Shown: positions 1 to 8,660, numbered from the stretch's first letter. The stretch: 64,000 bases of DNA from Rhodoferax lithotrophicus (GCF_019973615.1 NZ_AP024238.1:1860001-1924000); one strand, 5' to 3'. Notes: generated by a model not told the origin, from the letters alone. Numbers and translations: made by a program.

Positions 1-1
1 C

Positions 2-403
2 GCCAACGTACTCAAACTGAAAATTGACGACATGCGGGCGGCAGGTTTGAGCGTGCGCAAGGTTGAATATCTGGTTGACTTGGCATTACATTTTGACAAT
101 GGCGCGTTACATGCCGATGCCTGGAGCAGCATGGATGACGATGCCATCATTGCCGAACTGGTGGCCATCCGGGGTATTGGCCGCTGGACCGCCGAGATGT
201 TTTTGATCTTTCACCTGATGCGTCCCAACGTGTTGCCACTGGACGATGTGGGCCTGATCAACGGCATCAGCAAAGGCTATTTTTCTGGCGATGTGGTCAG
301 CCGCAGTGATGCGCGCGAGGTGGCGCAAGCCTGGGCACCGTACCGCACCGTGGCAACTTGGTATATTTGGCGCTCGCTGGACCCGGTGCCGGTTGAGTAT
401 TGA
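2..403 (+). CDS. DNA-3-methyladenine glycosylase family protein, C-terminal part (5' end outside window)
   Basis: Base-excision repair glycosylase of the HhH-GPD superfamily, expected to remove alkylated purines from DNA. The frame is open from base 2, so the start lies upstream of the window. The visible part carries the helix-hairpin-helix segment (GIGRWTAEMF) followed by LPLDDVGL, where the second Asp matches the catalytic aspartate of the family. It ends with TGA at 401-403, about 80 bases before accA on the same strand. The family is clear. Whether it is an AlkA or another alkyl-base glycosylase cannot be decided without the N-terminus. Confidence 0.85.
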   Translation, partial: ANVLKLKIDDMRAAGLSVRKVEYLVDLALHFDNGALHADAWSSMDDDAIIAELVAIRGIGRWTAEMFLIFHLMRPNVLPLDDVGLINGISKGYFSGDVVSRSDAREVAQAWAPYRTVATWYIWRSLDPVPVEY

Positions 404-482
404 TCATCTGAAACTGTGCAGGACAAACCCAGGTAGCCCATGGTGCACCTGCTTTGTCTTCAATTGATAAAACGGAGCCCGT

Positions 483-1460
483 ATGGCTAAAAAGACCTTT
501 CTGGATTTCGAGACCCCTATTGCCGAGCTGGAAAACAAAATAGAAGAGCTGCGTTATGTACAGACCGAATCGGCGGTGGACATTTCGGCAGAAATCAACC
601 AGTTGGCCAAAAAGAGCCAGCAACTCACCAAAGACATCTACAGCGATTTGACTCCGTGGCAAATCACCAAGATCGCCCGCCATGCCGAGCGCCCCTACAC
701 TATGGACTATGTGAACGAGTTGTTCACCCATTTTGTCGAGCTGCATGGCGACCGCCACTTTGCCGATGACCTGAGCATTGTGGGTGGCCTGGCACGTTTC
801 AACGGCACGCCCTGCATGGTGATTGGTCAGCAAAAAGGCCGCGACACCCGCGAGCGCGCCACCCGCAACTTTGGCATGAGCAAACCCGAGGGCTACCGCA
901 AAGCCTTGCGCTTGATGAAAACCGCTGAGAAATTCAAGCTGCCGGTGTTCACCTTTGTCGACACCCCCGGTGCCTACCCTGGCATTGATGCCGAAGAGCG
1001 TGGCCAGTCCGAGGCCATTGGCCGCAATATTTTTGAGATGGCGCAGCTCGAAGTGCCGATCATCACCACCATCATTGGTGAAGGCGGCTCCGGCGGCGCA
1101 CTGGCGATTTCGGTGGGTGACCAGTTGCTGATGCTGCAATACTCCATCTACTCGGTGATCAGCCCGGAGGGCTGTGCCTCGATTTTGTGGAAAACCGCCG
1201 AAAAAGCCCAGGACGCGGCGGATGCGCTGGGCATCACCGCCCACCGCCTGAAGGCCTTGGGCGTGATCGACAAAATCGTCAACGAACCCGTGGGTGGGGC
1301 GCACCGTGACCCGAAACAAATGGCGGCGTTCCTGAAACGCGCCTTGACCGATGCCTTCCGCCAGGTCAGTGACCTGAAAACCAGCGAATTGCTCGATCGA
1401 CGCTTTGCCCGGTTGCAGAGTTATGGTCGTTTCACAGACACCAAAACCACTGGGAAATAG
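483..1460 (+). CDS. accA: Acetyl-CoA carboxylase carboxyltransferase subunit alpha
   Basis: AccA pairs with AccD to move the carboxyl group from carboxybiotin to acetyl-CoA, giving malonyl-CoA for fatty acid synthesis in the cytoplasm. The 325-residue length is typical. The N-terminal helical region ([18 protein letters not shown]) and the crotonase-like core with the glycine-rich [11 protein letters not shown] stretch and the [11 protein letters not shown] segment are all family hallmarks. The ATG at 483 is the first in-frame start. tilS follows 23 bases later and is probably co-transcribed. Nothing unusual is seen. Confidence 0.97.
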   Translation: MAKKTFLDFETPIAELENKIEELRYVQTESAVDISAEINQLAKKSQQLTKDIYSDLTPWQITKIARHAERPYTMDYVNELFTHFVELHGDRHFADDLSIVGGLARFNGTPCMVIGQQKGRDTRERATRNFGMSKPEGYRKALRLMKTAEKFKLPVFTFVDTPGAYPGIDAEERGQSEAIGRNIFEMAQLEVPIITTIIGEGGSGGALAISVGDQLLMLQYSIYSVISPEGCASILWKTAEKAQDAADALGITAHRLKALGVIDKIVNEPVGGAHRDPKQMAAFLKRALTDAFRQVSDLKTSELLDRRFARLQSYGRFTDTKTTGK

Positions 1461-1483
1461 GCTGGAAGTCGCTGTGAGAGCGT

Positions 1484-2434
1484 ATGACACGCTCGTTTGA
1501 GCAGGCTGTTGCCGCTTTTTCTCCTGCGTTGCCCCTGGCCGTGGCCTACAGCGGTGGTGTGGATTCCACCGCTTTGCTGTTGGCTTGCGCGCGCAAATGG
1601 CCCGGACAGGTCAGGGCGGTGCATGTGCACCACGGTTTGCAGGCCGCCGGGGACGATTTCGAGCGCCATTGCCAGGACTTTTGCCGTAGCCTACAAGTGC
1701 CGCTGGTGGTGCAGAAAGTGGATGCGCGCCATGCCCCAGGGCAAAGCCCGGAGGCCGCAGCCCGGCATGCACGTTATAAGGCTTTTGAGGCTCTGACGCT
1801 TATTGAGCAAGCGCAAGAAGCTATTCAAACAATAGCAATAGCGCAGCATGCGGACGACCAGATTGAGACCTTGTTGCTGGCCTTGAGCCGGGGCGCGGGT
1901 TTGCCCGGCATCAGTGCCATGGCCCCACAGTGGCAACGCGGCGGCTTGACCTATTGCCGCCCGCTGTTGCAGGTGAGCCGTGCCGACATCCTGGTCTGGT
2001 TACAAGCGCAAGGTGCCTCATTCATTGAAGACCCCAGCAATGTCGATGAGCGTTTTACCCGTAACCGCATCCGTGCCCGTCTGTTGCCCGCATTACAAGG
2101 TTGTTTTCCGCAATTTCGCGATACCTTTGCCCGCAGCAGCCGCCATGCCGCACAGGCGCAAGAAGTGTTGGACGAAGTGGCTGTCGAAGACCTGGCGCGT
2201 GTGGGTGTGCCACCACTTTTGACGGCGTTACAGGCTTTCAGCCGGCCCCGGCGTGCCAATGTCTTGCGCCATTGGTTGCTCCGTGTGCATCAGGTCACTC
2301 CCACGGCGGCTCAGCTGGATGAATTGATGGCGCAAATCGAAGCTTGTCGCACCCGTGGGCATCAACTGTATCTGAAGGTGGGCCAAGGCTTTTGTGTCAG
2401 ACGCGGGAAAGCCCTGGATTGGTACAATCCCTGA
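1484..2434 (+). CDS. tilS: tRNA(Ile)-lysidine synthetase
   Basis: TilS converts the wobble cytidine of the CAU-anticodon tRNA-Ile to lysidine using ATP and lysine, so that AUA is read as Ile. The PP-loop ATP site is at residues 23-28 (SGGVDS), and the family motif HADDQIETLLLALSRG follows. At 316 residues it is shorter than the E. coli enzyme (432) and seems to lack the C-terminal domain. Residues about 101-119 (EALTLIEQAQEAIQTIA and flanks) are encoded by a copy of the dispersed repeat at 1783-1840, read in frame just before the HADDQ motif. The protein should still work, as the motifs on both sides are intact. Confidence 0.95.
   Translation: MTRSFEQAVAAFSPALPLAVAYSGGVDSTALLLACARKWPGQVRAVHVHHGLQAAGDDFERHCQDFCRSLQVPLVVQKVDARHAPGQSPEAAARHARYKAFEALTLIEQAQEAIQTIAIAQHADDQIETLLLALSRGAGLPGISAMAPQWQRGGLTYCRPLLQVSRADILVWLQAQGASFIEDPSNVDERFTRNRIRARLLPALQGCFPQFRDTFARSSRHAAQAQEVLDEVAVEDLARVGVPPLLTALQAFSRPRRANVLRHWLLRVHQVTPTAAQLDELMAQIEACRTRGHQLYLKVGQGFCVRRGKALDWYNP
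1783..1840 (+). repeat. Dispersed Comamonadaceae-type short repeat, copy 1, inside tilS
   Basis: The pattern TTTTgaGGCTCTgaCGCTTAttgagcAAGCGCaagAAGCTATT...AATAGCA has two short inverted arms (GCGCTT/AAGCGC-like, and AGCTATT/AATAGC-like). It matches copies at 24173, 26726, 31360, 41365 and 53091. It lies wholly within tilS and keeps the frame. Confidence 0.7.
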
Positions 2435-2461
2435 CCTTTTTAACCCTTCAAAAACCCATTC

Positions 2462-3730
2462 ATGTCCTTGATTGTTCATAAATACGGCGGCACCTCGATG
2501 GGCTCTACCGAGCGCATCAGCAATGTGGCCAAACGCGTGGCCAAGTGGGCGCGTGCCGGTCACCAGATGGTGGTGGTGCCCAGCGCCATGAGCGGCGAAA
2601 CCAATCGCTTGCTGGCCTTGGCCAAAGAGTTGGCTCCGTCGATCCAGTCTGATGCCTATTACCGCGAGCTTGACATGTTGGCCGCCACAGGTGAGCAAGC
2701 CTCCAGTGCCTTGCTGGCCATTGCCTTGCAGGCACAAGGCATTGAGTCTGTCAGCTATGCGGGCTGGCAAGTGCCGATTCGCACCAACAGTGCCTATACC
2801 AAGGCACGTATCGAGTCGATTGACGACCAGAAAGTGCGTGCTGATCTGGAAGCGGGCCGTGTGGTCATCGTCACGGGTTTCCAGGGGCTGGACGATATTG
2901 GCAACATCACCACCCTGGGGCGTGGTGGCTCGGACACCTCGGCGGTGGCTGTAGCGGCGGCCATGAAGGCCGATGAATGCCTGATCTACACCGATGTGGA
3001 TGGCGTGTACACCACTGATCCGCGTGTGGTGCCGGCTGCACGTCGTTTGCAGACCGTCAGTTTTGAAGAAATGCTGGAGATGGCCTCCATGGGCTCCAAA
3101 GTGCTGCAAATCCGCTCGGTGGAATTTGCAGGCAAATACAAGGTCAAACTGCGTGTGCTTTCCAGTTTCACGCCGTGGGACATCGACATCAATGAAGAAG
3201 CCACATCTGGCACCCTGATCACTTTTGAGGAAGACGAAAACATGGAGCAAGCCATCGTTTCAGGCATCGCATTCACCCGCGACGAGACCAAAATTTCGGT
3301 GTTAGGCGTGCCCGACAAGCCCGGTATTGCTTACCAGATTCTGGGCGCTGTGGCCGATGCCAATGTCGAGGTTGACATGATCATCCAGAACATCAGCAAA
3401 GACGGCAAGACCGACTTCAGCTTCACCGTCAACCACGGTGACTATGCCAAAACCATGGAGTTGTTGAAAAACACCGTGGTGCCCAAGCTGGGTGCACAAG
3501 AAGCGGTGGGTGACACCAAGATTTGCAAGGTGTCCATCGTCGGCATCGGCATGCGCAGCCACGTGGGTGTAGCCAGCACCATGTTCCGCGTACTCAGTGA
3601 AGAAGGTATCAACATCCAGATGATCTCCACCAGCGAAATCAAAACCTCGGTGGTGATTGATGAGAAATACATGGAGCTTGCCGTCAAGGCACTTCATAAA
3701 GCTTTTGGTCTTGATCAGCCATTAAACTGA
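2462..3730 (+). CDS. lysC: Aspartate kinase
   Basis: LysC phosphorylates aspartate, the first step towards lysine, threonine, methionine and diaminopimelate. The N-terminal kinase domain begins with KYGGTSMGS (residues 7-15) and includes the GRGGSDTSAVA segment. Two ACT regulatory domains fill the C-terminal third (from about residue 265), as expected for feedback inhibition by lysine and/or threonine. The length of 422 residues is typical of a monofunctional aspartokinase. The ATG at 2462 lies 27 bases after tilS. tRNA-Ser follows downstream. Confidence 0.97.
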   Translation: MSLIVHKYGGTSMGSTERISNVAKRVAKWARAGHQMVVVPSAMSGETNRLLALAKELAPSIQSDAYYRELDMLAATGEQASSALLAIALQAQGIESVSYAGWQVPIRTNSAYTKARIESIDDQKVRADLEAGRVVIVTGFQGLDDIGNITTLGRGGSDTSAVAVAAAMKADECLIYTDVDGVYTTDPRVVPAARRLQTVSFEEMLEMASMGSKVLQIRSVEFAGKYKVKLRVLSSFTPWDIDINEEATSGTLITFEEDENMEQAIVSGIAFTRDETKISVLGVPDKPGIAYQILGAVADANVEVDMIIQNISKDGKTDFSFTVNHGDYAKTMELLKNTVVPKLGAQEAVGDTKICKVSIVGIGMRSHVGVASTMFRVLSEEGINIQMISTSEIKTSVVIDEKYMELAVKALHKAFGLDQPLN

Positions 3731-3750
3731 AAAATGGCCCGAAGTCGTGC

Positions 3751-3756
3751 CATAAT
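3751..3756 (+). promoter_or_regulatory. Possible -10 box of the tRNA-Ser gene
   Basis: CATAAT lies 17 bases before the mature tRNA 5' end, a plausible -10 hexamer. No convincing -35 is seen at the right spacing, so this is tentative. Confidence 0.35.
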
Positions 3757-3773
3757 CGCGGCTCTGAATTTCA

Positions 3774-3866
3774 GGAAACGTGACCGAGTGGCCGAAGGTG
3801 CTCCCCTGCTAAGGGAGTATGGGGTGTAGAGCCTCATCGAGGGTTCGAATCCCTCCGTTTCCGCCA
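3774..3866 (+). tRNA. tRNA-Ser (anticodon GCU)
   Basis: The acceptor stem GGAAACG pairs with CGTTTCC, followed by discriminator G and an encoded CCA at 3864-3866. The anticodon arm has a CTCCC...GGGAG stem and a loop with anticodon GCT. A long variable arm, typical of serine tRNAs, precedes the T arm, which has the usual GGTTCGAATCC core. The 93-nt length including CCA is right for tRNA-Ser. Its 3' end (3853-3866) is the attachment core of the integrated element that follows; insertion has left the tRNA intact. Confidence 0.96.
3853..3866 (+). other. Left attachment site (attL core) in the tRNA-Ser 3' end
   Basis: CTCCGTTTCCGCCA here is repeated exactly at 15527-15540, next to the start of a P4-type integrase. 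Such integrases use tRNA 3' ends as attB. The flanking bases differ on both sides, so the exact repeat is 14 bp. Confidence 0.8.
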
Positions 3867-3940
3867 GGATAGCTCTGTAAGTGGTTGATTGTTAAGAGAA
3901 TTTAGTATTTTAACATTCTTCAAATAGCAAAGCAAATATC

Positions 3941-3974
3941 AAAAAAGCCGTAGCGGTGTCGTTACGGCTTTTTT
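3941..3974 (+). terminator. Rho-independent terminator after tRNA-Ser
   Basis: The stem AAAAAAGCCGTA / TACGGCTTTTTT has a short loop and ends in a T run. It lies about 75 bases downstream of the tRNA, inside the left end of the element. Confidence 0.8.
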
Positions 3975-4372
3975 CTTTTGTGCCTTCGCGTTGTGCCCAA
4001 CACGGTTCTGATGCGAACAAGAGCGGCGAAATCTGCTTGACTCTCTTGGACGATGGCGATTTTCATTGGCGGTCTTTCTAGCCAAAAATCCATTTGCACA
4101 AACAAAGCCCATATCCGGAGGGGCGATTTTGGCAAAGTCATTTAGCTTCATTCCCCTCACGTTGCTCCTATTACAATAGCGCACCAGCCGAAAACTTGGC
4201 TTGGCACCACGGCGTAAGCAGCGCCCATGACAGTAGCGAGTTGAGTTTTCACTCAATTCTCGCAAGCAGAATCCCTTTTTCTTTACTTTTCACTCTGGGA
4301 CCAAGTTCAACCCCTGGCGTGTTCGCTGCATGACGCTTTCACTTTAGTCCTTAACTGAAACAGGAGCACAGC
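3975..4372. other. Non-coding left end of the element
   Basis: About 400 bases without a credible gene. The short frames here lack family features and ribosome binding sites, except AGGAG at 4360-4364, which serves the next gene. The stretch probably holds the promoter of the 4373 gene; no clear -35/-10 pair was identified. Confidence 0.5.
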
Positions 4373-4888
4373 ATGGCAACGATCAAAGAGCCGGTACAAA
4401 TCCCAGCAACTTACAAAGTCCCCTATCGGCATATCTTGGCTGAAGAACGCATTGATGACACCTTGGCCTGCATCGCTATGGTCACACATCAGACCCTCGC
4501 CGACATTAAAGAACAAGCCTTCCGGTTTGGCCTGCCGCGAAATGGCCCAGCTTGGGTATACCCCGATATGGTGTCCAAACTGCTTTTCCAGTGGAACCTT
4601 GTCGGCAGCGAAGAAAAAGAAGCCGATTCCATCGCGGCACTCGCAGATTTGGCCATCCTCACGGTGGACTGGAATGATCAGATGGAGTTTGGCCGTTCCG
4701 TAGTCTGGGTTCATGTACGTGGCGAAAACGATCAGCCCGCTTTCAATTACGTCCTCGACCCCGCCAATTGGCTCCCGGAGCACCAAAGGATTACGGCTGA
4801 TTTTCGGCATCTGAAGATGGTGACACCGCTTGCATATGTGGCTGTCACGATGCGGCCAGACATCGCGGCCGCCCGTAAAGCCAAGTAA
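4373..4888 (+). CDS. Hypothetical protein, possibly papain-like/C39-like fold
   Basis: A 171-residue soluble protein with a good ribosome binding site (AGGAG at 4360-4364). I do not recognise a named family. The layout of a lone Cys early (DDTLACIAMVT, residues about 28-38), a GLP..GPAW segment and a late His followed by VLDPANW recalls papain-like or C39-like peptidases, but the match is loose and activity is not claimed. It is the first gene of a run that continues to the recombinase at 5947. No signal peptide or membrane segment is seen. Confidence 0.6.
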   Translation: MATIKEPVQIPATYKVPYRHILAEERIDDTLACIAMVTHQTLADIKEQAFRFGLPRNGPAWVYPDMVSKLLFQWNLVGSEEKEADSIAALADLAILTVDWNDQMEFGRSVVWVHVRGENDQPAFNYVLDPANWLPEHQRITADFRHLKMVTPLAYVAVTMRPDIAAARKAK

Positions 4889-4951
4889 TCCGCACCATAG
4901 CAGGTCAGCATGGCCTGCTGCACCTCAAATAGCTGGTCTTCACTGGCCTTG

Positions 4952-5086
4952 ATGACCAATGCGCCGCTAGACACCTCTGGCGGTCACATCACCCCCTTCC
5001 AAAAGCTCTGGGTAATTACCGAAGCCACTGGTGAAGACGGCGTGACCCGTGCCAGCACCTGTTTTATGCTGCCCAAGGAGTACTGA
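4952..5086 (+). CDS. Small hypothetical protein
   Basis: A 44-residue frame (MTNAPLDTSGGHITPFQK...) ending TGA at 5084-5086, one base before the ATG of the next gene. This is the spacing of translationally coupled genes. An in-frame ATG at 4910 would give 58 residues; neither start has a strong ribosome binding site. Composition and position suggest a real gene, but no family is recognised. Confidence 0.4.
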   Translation: MTNAPLDTSGGHITPFQKLWVITEATGEDGVTRASTCFMLPKEY

Positions 5087-5087
5087 T

Positions 5088-5468
5088 ATGCCCAACCCAG
5101 CAAACAAGGGTGTGTCCTTGAACACCAACAACGAAGCCATGCCCATAGATGACGTTGCTGTACGTGTCCTCACGGATGAACCCAGTTCAAGCCTTGGCCA
5201 GACCGTGGTGTCACCTGCTGCACAGGCGATGCTTGCGCGACTCAACCTGCAACCCTCGTTTTTACTTGGGTGGCACAAGATGAGTGAAGGTGATGCCATT
5301 GACCTGCTTGGCCAGAAGGTGCTTCAACAGCCCTTGCCGGAATGCTGCCCAATAGTGACAAGTTACGACACGGAATTAGGCCCGGTTGAAGTCGTGACGG
5401 AGTTATTCAACGATGCCGGTCTGAACCGAATCAGAACCCGCATGTTGCTGCCTGGAGAACGGCAATGA
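5088..5468 (+). CDS. Hypothetical protein
   Basis: A 126-residue protein of unknown function. The start at 5088 is preferred over the in-frame ATG at 5049 because AAGGAG (5075-5080) is correctly placed before it. No motif, signal peptide or transmembrane helix is visible. It overlaps the next gene by 4 bases (ATGA), so the two are probably co-translated. Confidence 0.6.
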   Translation: MPNPANKGVSLNTNNEAMPIDDVAVRVLTDEPSSSLGQTVVSPAAQAMLARLNLQPSFLLGWHKMSEGDAIDLLGQKVLQQPLPECCPIVTSYDTELGPVEVVTELFNDAGLNRIRTRMLLPGERQ

Positions 5469-5821
5469 ACACCAGAGCAGAAGCCCACCGACCCATGCAG
5501 GACTTGTTGACTTGGTTGCCCAGACTGCCCATGACTGGTGACCTCCAAGTGGACTATCAAGCGGCTGATCCAAAGGTTCTGGCCGTCATTGGCAGTTCCG
5601 CAGAAACGACCATGAATGTCCTGCATAACGGCATCAGCTCCATAGGGGAGTTGCTGGCACATTCGTCGCCCGTAGTGGCTGATGGAACGATTGGCTCCGA
5701 CGCGCTGGAGGCACTTGGCCACCTGTTGGCAGAGCTTGGTGCGCTGGCAGCAGGCGCTATGGTGTTGGCCCAGCGTTGCCGGTTTGAAAATGCCGATTAC
5801 CAGCCTGATGGATGTCCGTAA
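5465..5821 (+). CDS. Hypothetical protein
   Basis: A 118-residue, mainly helical-looking protein. Its start overlaps the previous stop (ATGA) and is preceded by TGGAGAA. The C-terminal half (GSDALEALGHLLAELGALAAGAMVLAQRC) resembles an amphipathic or weakly hydrophobic helix pair. No family is recognised. Tight coupling with the 5088 gene implies a shared role. Confidence 0.6.
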   Translation: MNTRAEAHRPMQDLLTWLPRLPMTGDLQVDYQAADPKVLAVIGSSAETTMNVLHNGISSIGELLAHSSPVVADGTIGSDALEALGHLLAELGALAAGAMVLAQRCRFENADYQPDGCP

Positions 5822-5916
5822 GGTTGCCAACTGAAGGCGGTGGCAGCCAGCAGGAGGCGCTATCAATACCGCTTGCGTGTCAGTGCAGCCGGTAGCGGCT
5901 CTGATCGCTCAAAACA

Positions 5917-5937
5917 CGTGTCCACTCGCCGGACACG
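5917..5937. promoter_or_regulatory. Short perfect inverted repeat upstream of the recombinase
   Basis: CGTGTCC and GGACACG, seven bases apart, end ten bases before the recombinase start. This may be an operator; function is unknown. Confidence 0.3.
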
Positions 5938-5946
5938 GCATACCCC

Positions 5947-6897
5947 ATGGTGAACAACATGAACAATCCCACCGATAAGACAAAGACCCCGAAACCCAAA
6001 TCATCCAAGCTGGTCAACAGCTACACCCAGGCGGCACAGTCGGACTCTACCAAGCGCAGCTATTCTCAAGATGTCCGGCACTTCAGAACTTTTGCAAAGA
6101 TACCGGCCTCGCCCGAAGTGGTTGCCGAATATCTGGCAAAGTTTGCCGGGGTGCTGTCTGTGGCCACCTTGCAGCATAGACTGATCGCGATCCACCAAGC
6201 CCATACCGAGAAGGGTTTCGATAGTCCGGTCAAAGACCGACTGGTCAAGCGCACCATGCAGGGCATCCGGCGTACCTTTGGCGTGGCGCAAAGGCGTGTC
6301 CGTGCGTTGGTCAAAGACGATTTGCTCGAACTGCTTGTGATGGTCAACAAGCAAAAACCCCTGAAGGCAGCCCGTGACAAGGCCATTCTGTTGATGGGCT
6401 TTGCTGGCGCATTCCGGCGGTCTGAACTGGTGGCACTGACCATGGCGGACATCACGCCCCATGCCCACGGACTTGAGGTGCTGATACGACGATCCAAGAC
6501 TGATCAAGAGGGTGAAGGCAGAACGGTGTTTATTCCGCTGGCCAAGTCTGAAGAACGCTGTCCGGTCAAGGCCTTGCAGCGGTGGCTTGAGTTGGCAGGC
6601 ATTGGCTCCGGCCCATTGTTTCGGCCTGTCAATCGGCATGACACTGTAACAAGTGATCTGGCGCTGACACCGCAGTCCGTGGCCTTGATCGTGAAGTCGG
6701 CGGTGGCAGGCTCCAAAGGCCTTGAGGCGGCGAAGATGGTGTCTGGGCACTCGCTCCGCGCAGGGTTCGTGACGGAGGCGGCGACAATCGGCCTGCAAAC
6801 CAGTGCCATCATGGGGCAGACTGGCCATCGAAGTCTCGAAATGGTTTTTTGCTACACAAGACCCGTGCAGAAGAGGCAGATTCCGTCGCTGTTGTAG
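5947..6897 (+). CDS. Tyrosine recombinase / site-specific integrase
   Basis: A 316-residue phage-integrase-family recombinase. An N-terminal SAM-like core-binding domain (about 25-110) precedes the catalytic domain. The catalytic set is complete: R157 (AFRRSEL), K184 (RRSKTD), H268 and R271 (GHSLRAGF), H294 (TGHRS) and nucleophile Y303 (CYTR). It differs in type from the DUF4102-bearing integrase at the right end, so the element carries two recombinases. ATG 5959 is an alternative start. It may belong to an older insertion nested in the element, or resolve or rearrange it. Confidence 0.9.
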   Translation: MVNNMNNPTDKTKTPKPKSSKLVNSYTQAAQSDSTKRSYSQDVRHFRTFAKIPASPEVVAEYLAKFAGVLSVATLQHRLIAIHQAHTEKGFDSPVKDRLVKRTMQGIRRTFGVAQRRVRALVKDDLLELLVMVNKQKPLKAARDKAILLMGFAGAFRRSELVALTMADITPHAHGLEVLIRRSKTDQEGEGRTVFIPLAKSEERCPVKALQRWLELAGIGSGPLFRPVNRHDTVTSDLALTPQSVALIVKSAVAGSKGLEAAKMVSGHSLRAGFVTEAATIGLQTSAIMGQTGHRSLEMVFCYTRPVQKRQIPSLL

Positions 6898-6988
6898 TGT
6901 TCCTTGGTCAATCAGGGTTCAAAAAAATTAACAAACTCAGTCAAAGTTCGTGAGCAACTTTCCTGACAACCAATAAGATAGGAGCCCT

Positions 6989-7870
6989 ATGGGACAAATC
7001 TTGCAACTTTTCGATGAAGAACAAGCGCCTAGACCGGCAACTAAGGATATCCCCCGCAATCAAGCTGAAATCATCGTGGGTGATGTGCGCAAGGTCTTGC
7101 AGGGTTTTCCTGATAGTCTTTTTCAGACTTGCGTTACCAGTCCACCTTATTGGGGACTTCGAGACTATGGAATCGAAGGTCAGATCGGCGCTGAAATGGA
7201 TATACAAGATTACATTCGCGATCTTGTTTCGGTCTTCCGTGAAGTCCGTCGGGTACTTTCCGATGATGGAACGTTCTGGCTGAACATCGGCGATAGCTAT
7301 ACGTCTGGTGGAAGAACTTGGCGTGATGATGATGCGAAGAATAAAGGCAGAGGCATGTCTTACAGGGCACCGACTCCCAAAGGACTCAAGCCAAAAGACC
7401 TCATTGGAGTACCATGGAAAATAGCCTTCGCTCTTCAGGAGGATGGATGGTTTCTTCGTACTGATATTATTTGGAACAAACCCAACTGCCAACCAGAAAG
7501 CGTTAAAGATAGGCCAACCCGGTCACATGAATACGTCTTTTTATTTTCGAAATCTGAGAAGTATTACTATGACCACGAAGCTGTCAAAGAGCCGGCCCAA
7601 GACCCTAAGCAAAAATCTAAGAATCGCCGCACTGTTTGGAATATTAATACTGAGCCCTATCCCGGTTCTCACTTTGCGGTATACCCGCGGCAGTTAGTAC
7701 GGATTTGTATCCAAGCAGCTTCGCAAAAAGGGGACAGGGTGTTGGACCCATTTTTTGGTTCTGGGACTACAGGGGTAGTCTGCAATGAACTTAATCGCCA
7801 ATGCACTGGCATCGAATTAAATGAGGAGTACGCAGAGCTTGCCCAGCAACGTCTGCTACTAGGCAAGTAA
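6989..7870 (+). CDS. DNA methyltransferase of a SmaI-like type II restriction-modification system (probably N4-cytosine)
   Basis: A 293-residue SAM-dependent DNA methyltransferase. Motif IV (TSPPYW, residues 50-55) precedes motif I (DPFFGSGTT, residues 253-261), the order of the beta group. SPPY is typical of N4-cytosine enzymes. Length and the TSPPYWGLRDYG block agree with methyltransferases of the CCCGGG-recognising SmaI/Cfr9I type as I remember them, and the convergent gene is a SmaI-like nuclease. The target CCCGGG is therefore inferred, not shown. AGGAG before the ATG supports the start. The segment is more AT-rich than core genes, suggesting transfer. Confidence 0.9.
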   Translation: MGQILQLFDEEQAPRPATKDIPRNQAEIIVGDVRKVLQGFPDSLFQTCVTSPPYWGLRDYGIEGQIGAEMDIQDYIRDLVSVFREVRRVLSDDGTFWLNIGDSYTSGGRTWRDDDAKNKGRGMSYRAPTPKGLKPKDLIGVPWKIAFALQEDGWFLRTDIIWNKPNCQPESVKDRPTRSHEYVFLFSKSEKYYYDHEAVKEPAQDPKQKSKNRRTVWNINTEPYPGSHFAVYPRQLVRICIQAASQKGDRVLDPFFGSGTTGVVCNELNRQCTGIELNEEYAELAQQRLLLGK

Positions 7871-7874
7871 AGCT

Positions 7875-8660
7875 CTACTCTTCGTCCCCGGCGACTGATT
7901 CTGGCGTCAACTGGAAAGACTCAAACCTCCAGGAGGCATGCACCACGCAATGTGCCTTTTGCAGGCCTTTCACCTGAAGCTTCCGTTCGCTGCCAGCATC
8001 GAAGTACAGACTAAACTTGTAACCTCCAAGACCGTCCGGGACTCGGCAGTACCAAGGTGAAGTTTCTTGCTTGGTTTTTTGCGCTTTTTCCATCGTACCC
8101 GTTGCTACTTCCAGCATAAGAGTGTGCGGGATTTCGACCAATTCATACCAGTATTTGCTACCTGTCTGCATCAAGCAGCGCAGTGACAGAATTCGATCAT
8201 ATCCACCCATATGGTGCAGAAAGTTCGGCAACTGAACATTTGGCGGATCCCAAGTGCCGGCCCCTAGTTCCATCCATTTTGAAACATGGAGATGACTTTC
8301 TTTTGTGTTTCTTGCCGCTTCTGTTTTCAGGCTAATACGAACTGGTCCGACAGTCATGTCATAACCGGGGTTTGTTGAGCTATCCGCAAGTCTGGCTGGC
8401 ATACCCGAAAGCTGAAGTGCCTTCTCAAAGGCGTACTCAAAAGGTGCCTTTGATAAAGACCGCTTACTCATTGCGTGATGGATTCTGAGTAGATCGCCTA
8501 TGTTCTCAAGCACTGTTTCAGTCACCAGATCACTTTGTACGTTTCTGGTGAACGTATGTGGCATCTTGAATTGCTGCACAAACGCCTGAATCCAGGTCAT
8601 CTGGGAAGATGTGAGAGACTCGATCTCGGCCAAGAGGAAGGGGCGTTTTTTTAAGTCCAT
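7875..8660 (-). CDS. SmaI-like type II restriction endonuclease
   Basis: A 261-residue protein convergent with the methyltransferase; the stops are four bases apart. Several blocks match R.SmaI as I recall it: NPGYD (residues 97-101), SLKTEAARN (110-118), HVSKWMELG, YELVEIP and FSLYFDAG.ERKLQ. D101 with K112 would be the nuclease core, with S110 in place of the usual acidic residue of PD-(D/E)xK enzymes. R.SmaI (247 residues) is close in length. It should cleave unmethylated DNA at a site protected by the 6989 methyltransferase, probably CCCGGG. The start lacks a strong ribosome binding site. Confidence 0.8.
   Translation of the reverse strand: MDLKKRPFLLAEIESLTSSQMTWIQAFVQQFKMPHTFTRNVQSDLVTETVLENIGDLLRIHHAMSKRSLSKAPFEYAFEKALQLSGMPARLADSSTNPGYDMTVGPVRISLKTEAARNTKESHLHVSKWMELGAGTWDPPNVQLPNFLHHMGGYDRILSLRCLMQTGSKYWYELVEIPHTLMLEVATGTMEKAQKTKQETSPWYCRVPDGLGGYKFSLYFDAGSERKLQVKGLQKAHCVVHASWRFESFQLTPESVAGDEE

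Noticed and set aside
297..1490. Long minus-strand frame opposite accA
   Set aside because: Shadow of accA; the plus-strand protein is a complete known enzyme, and the minus frame gives a His/Gly-rich sequence without family features.
4094..4333. 79-codon frame at the left end of the element
   Set aside because: No ribosome binding site, no recognisable features, and composition unlike the neighbouring genes.
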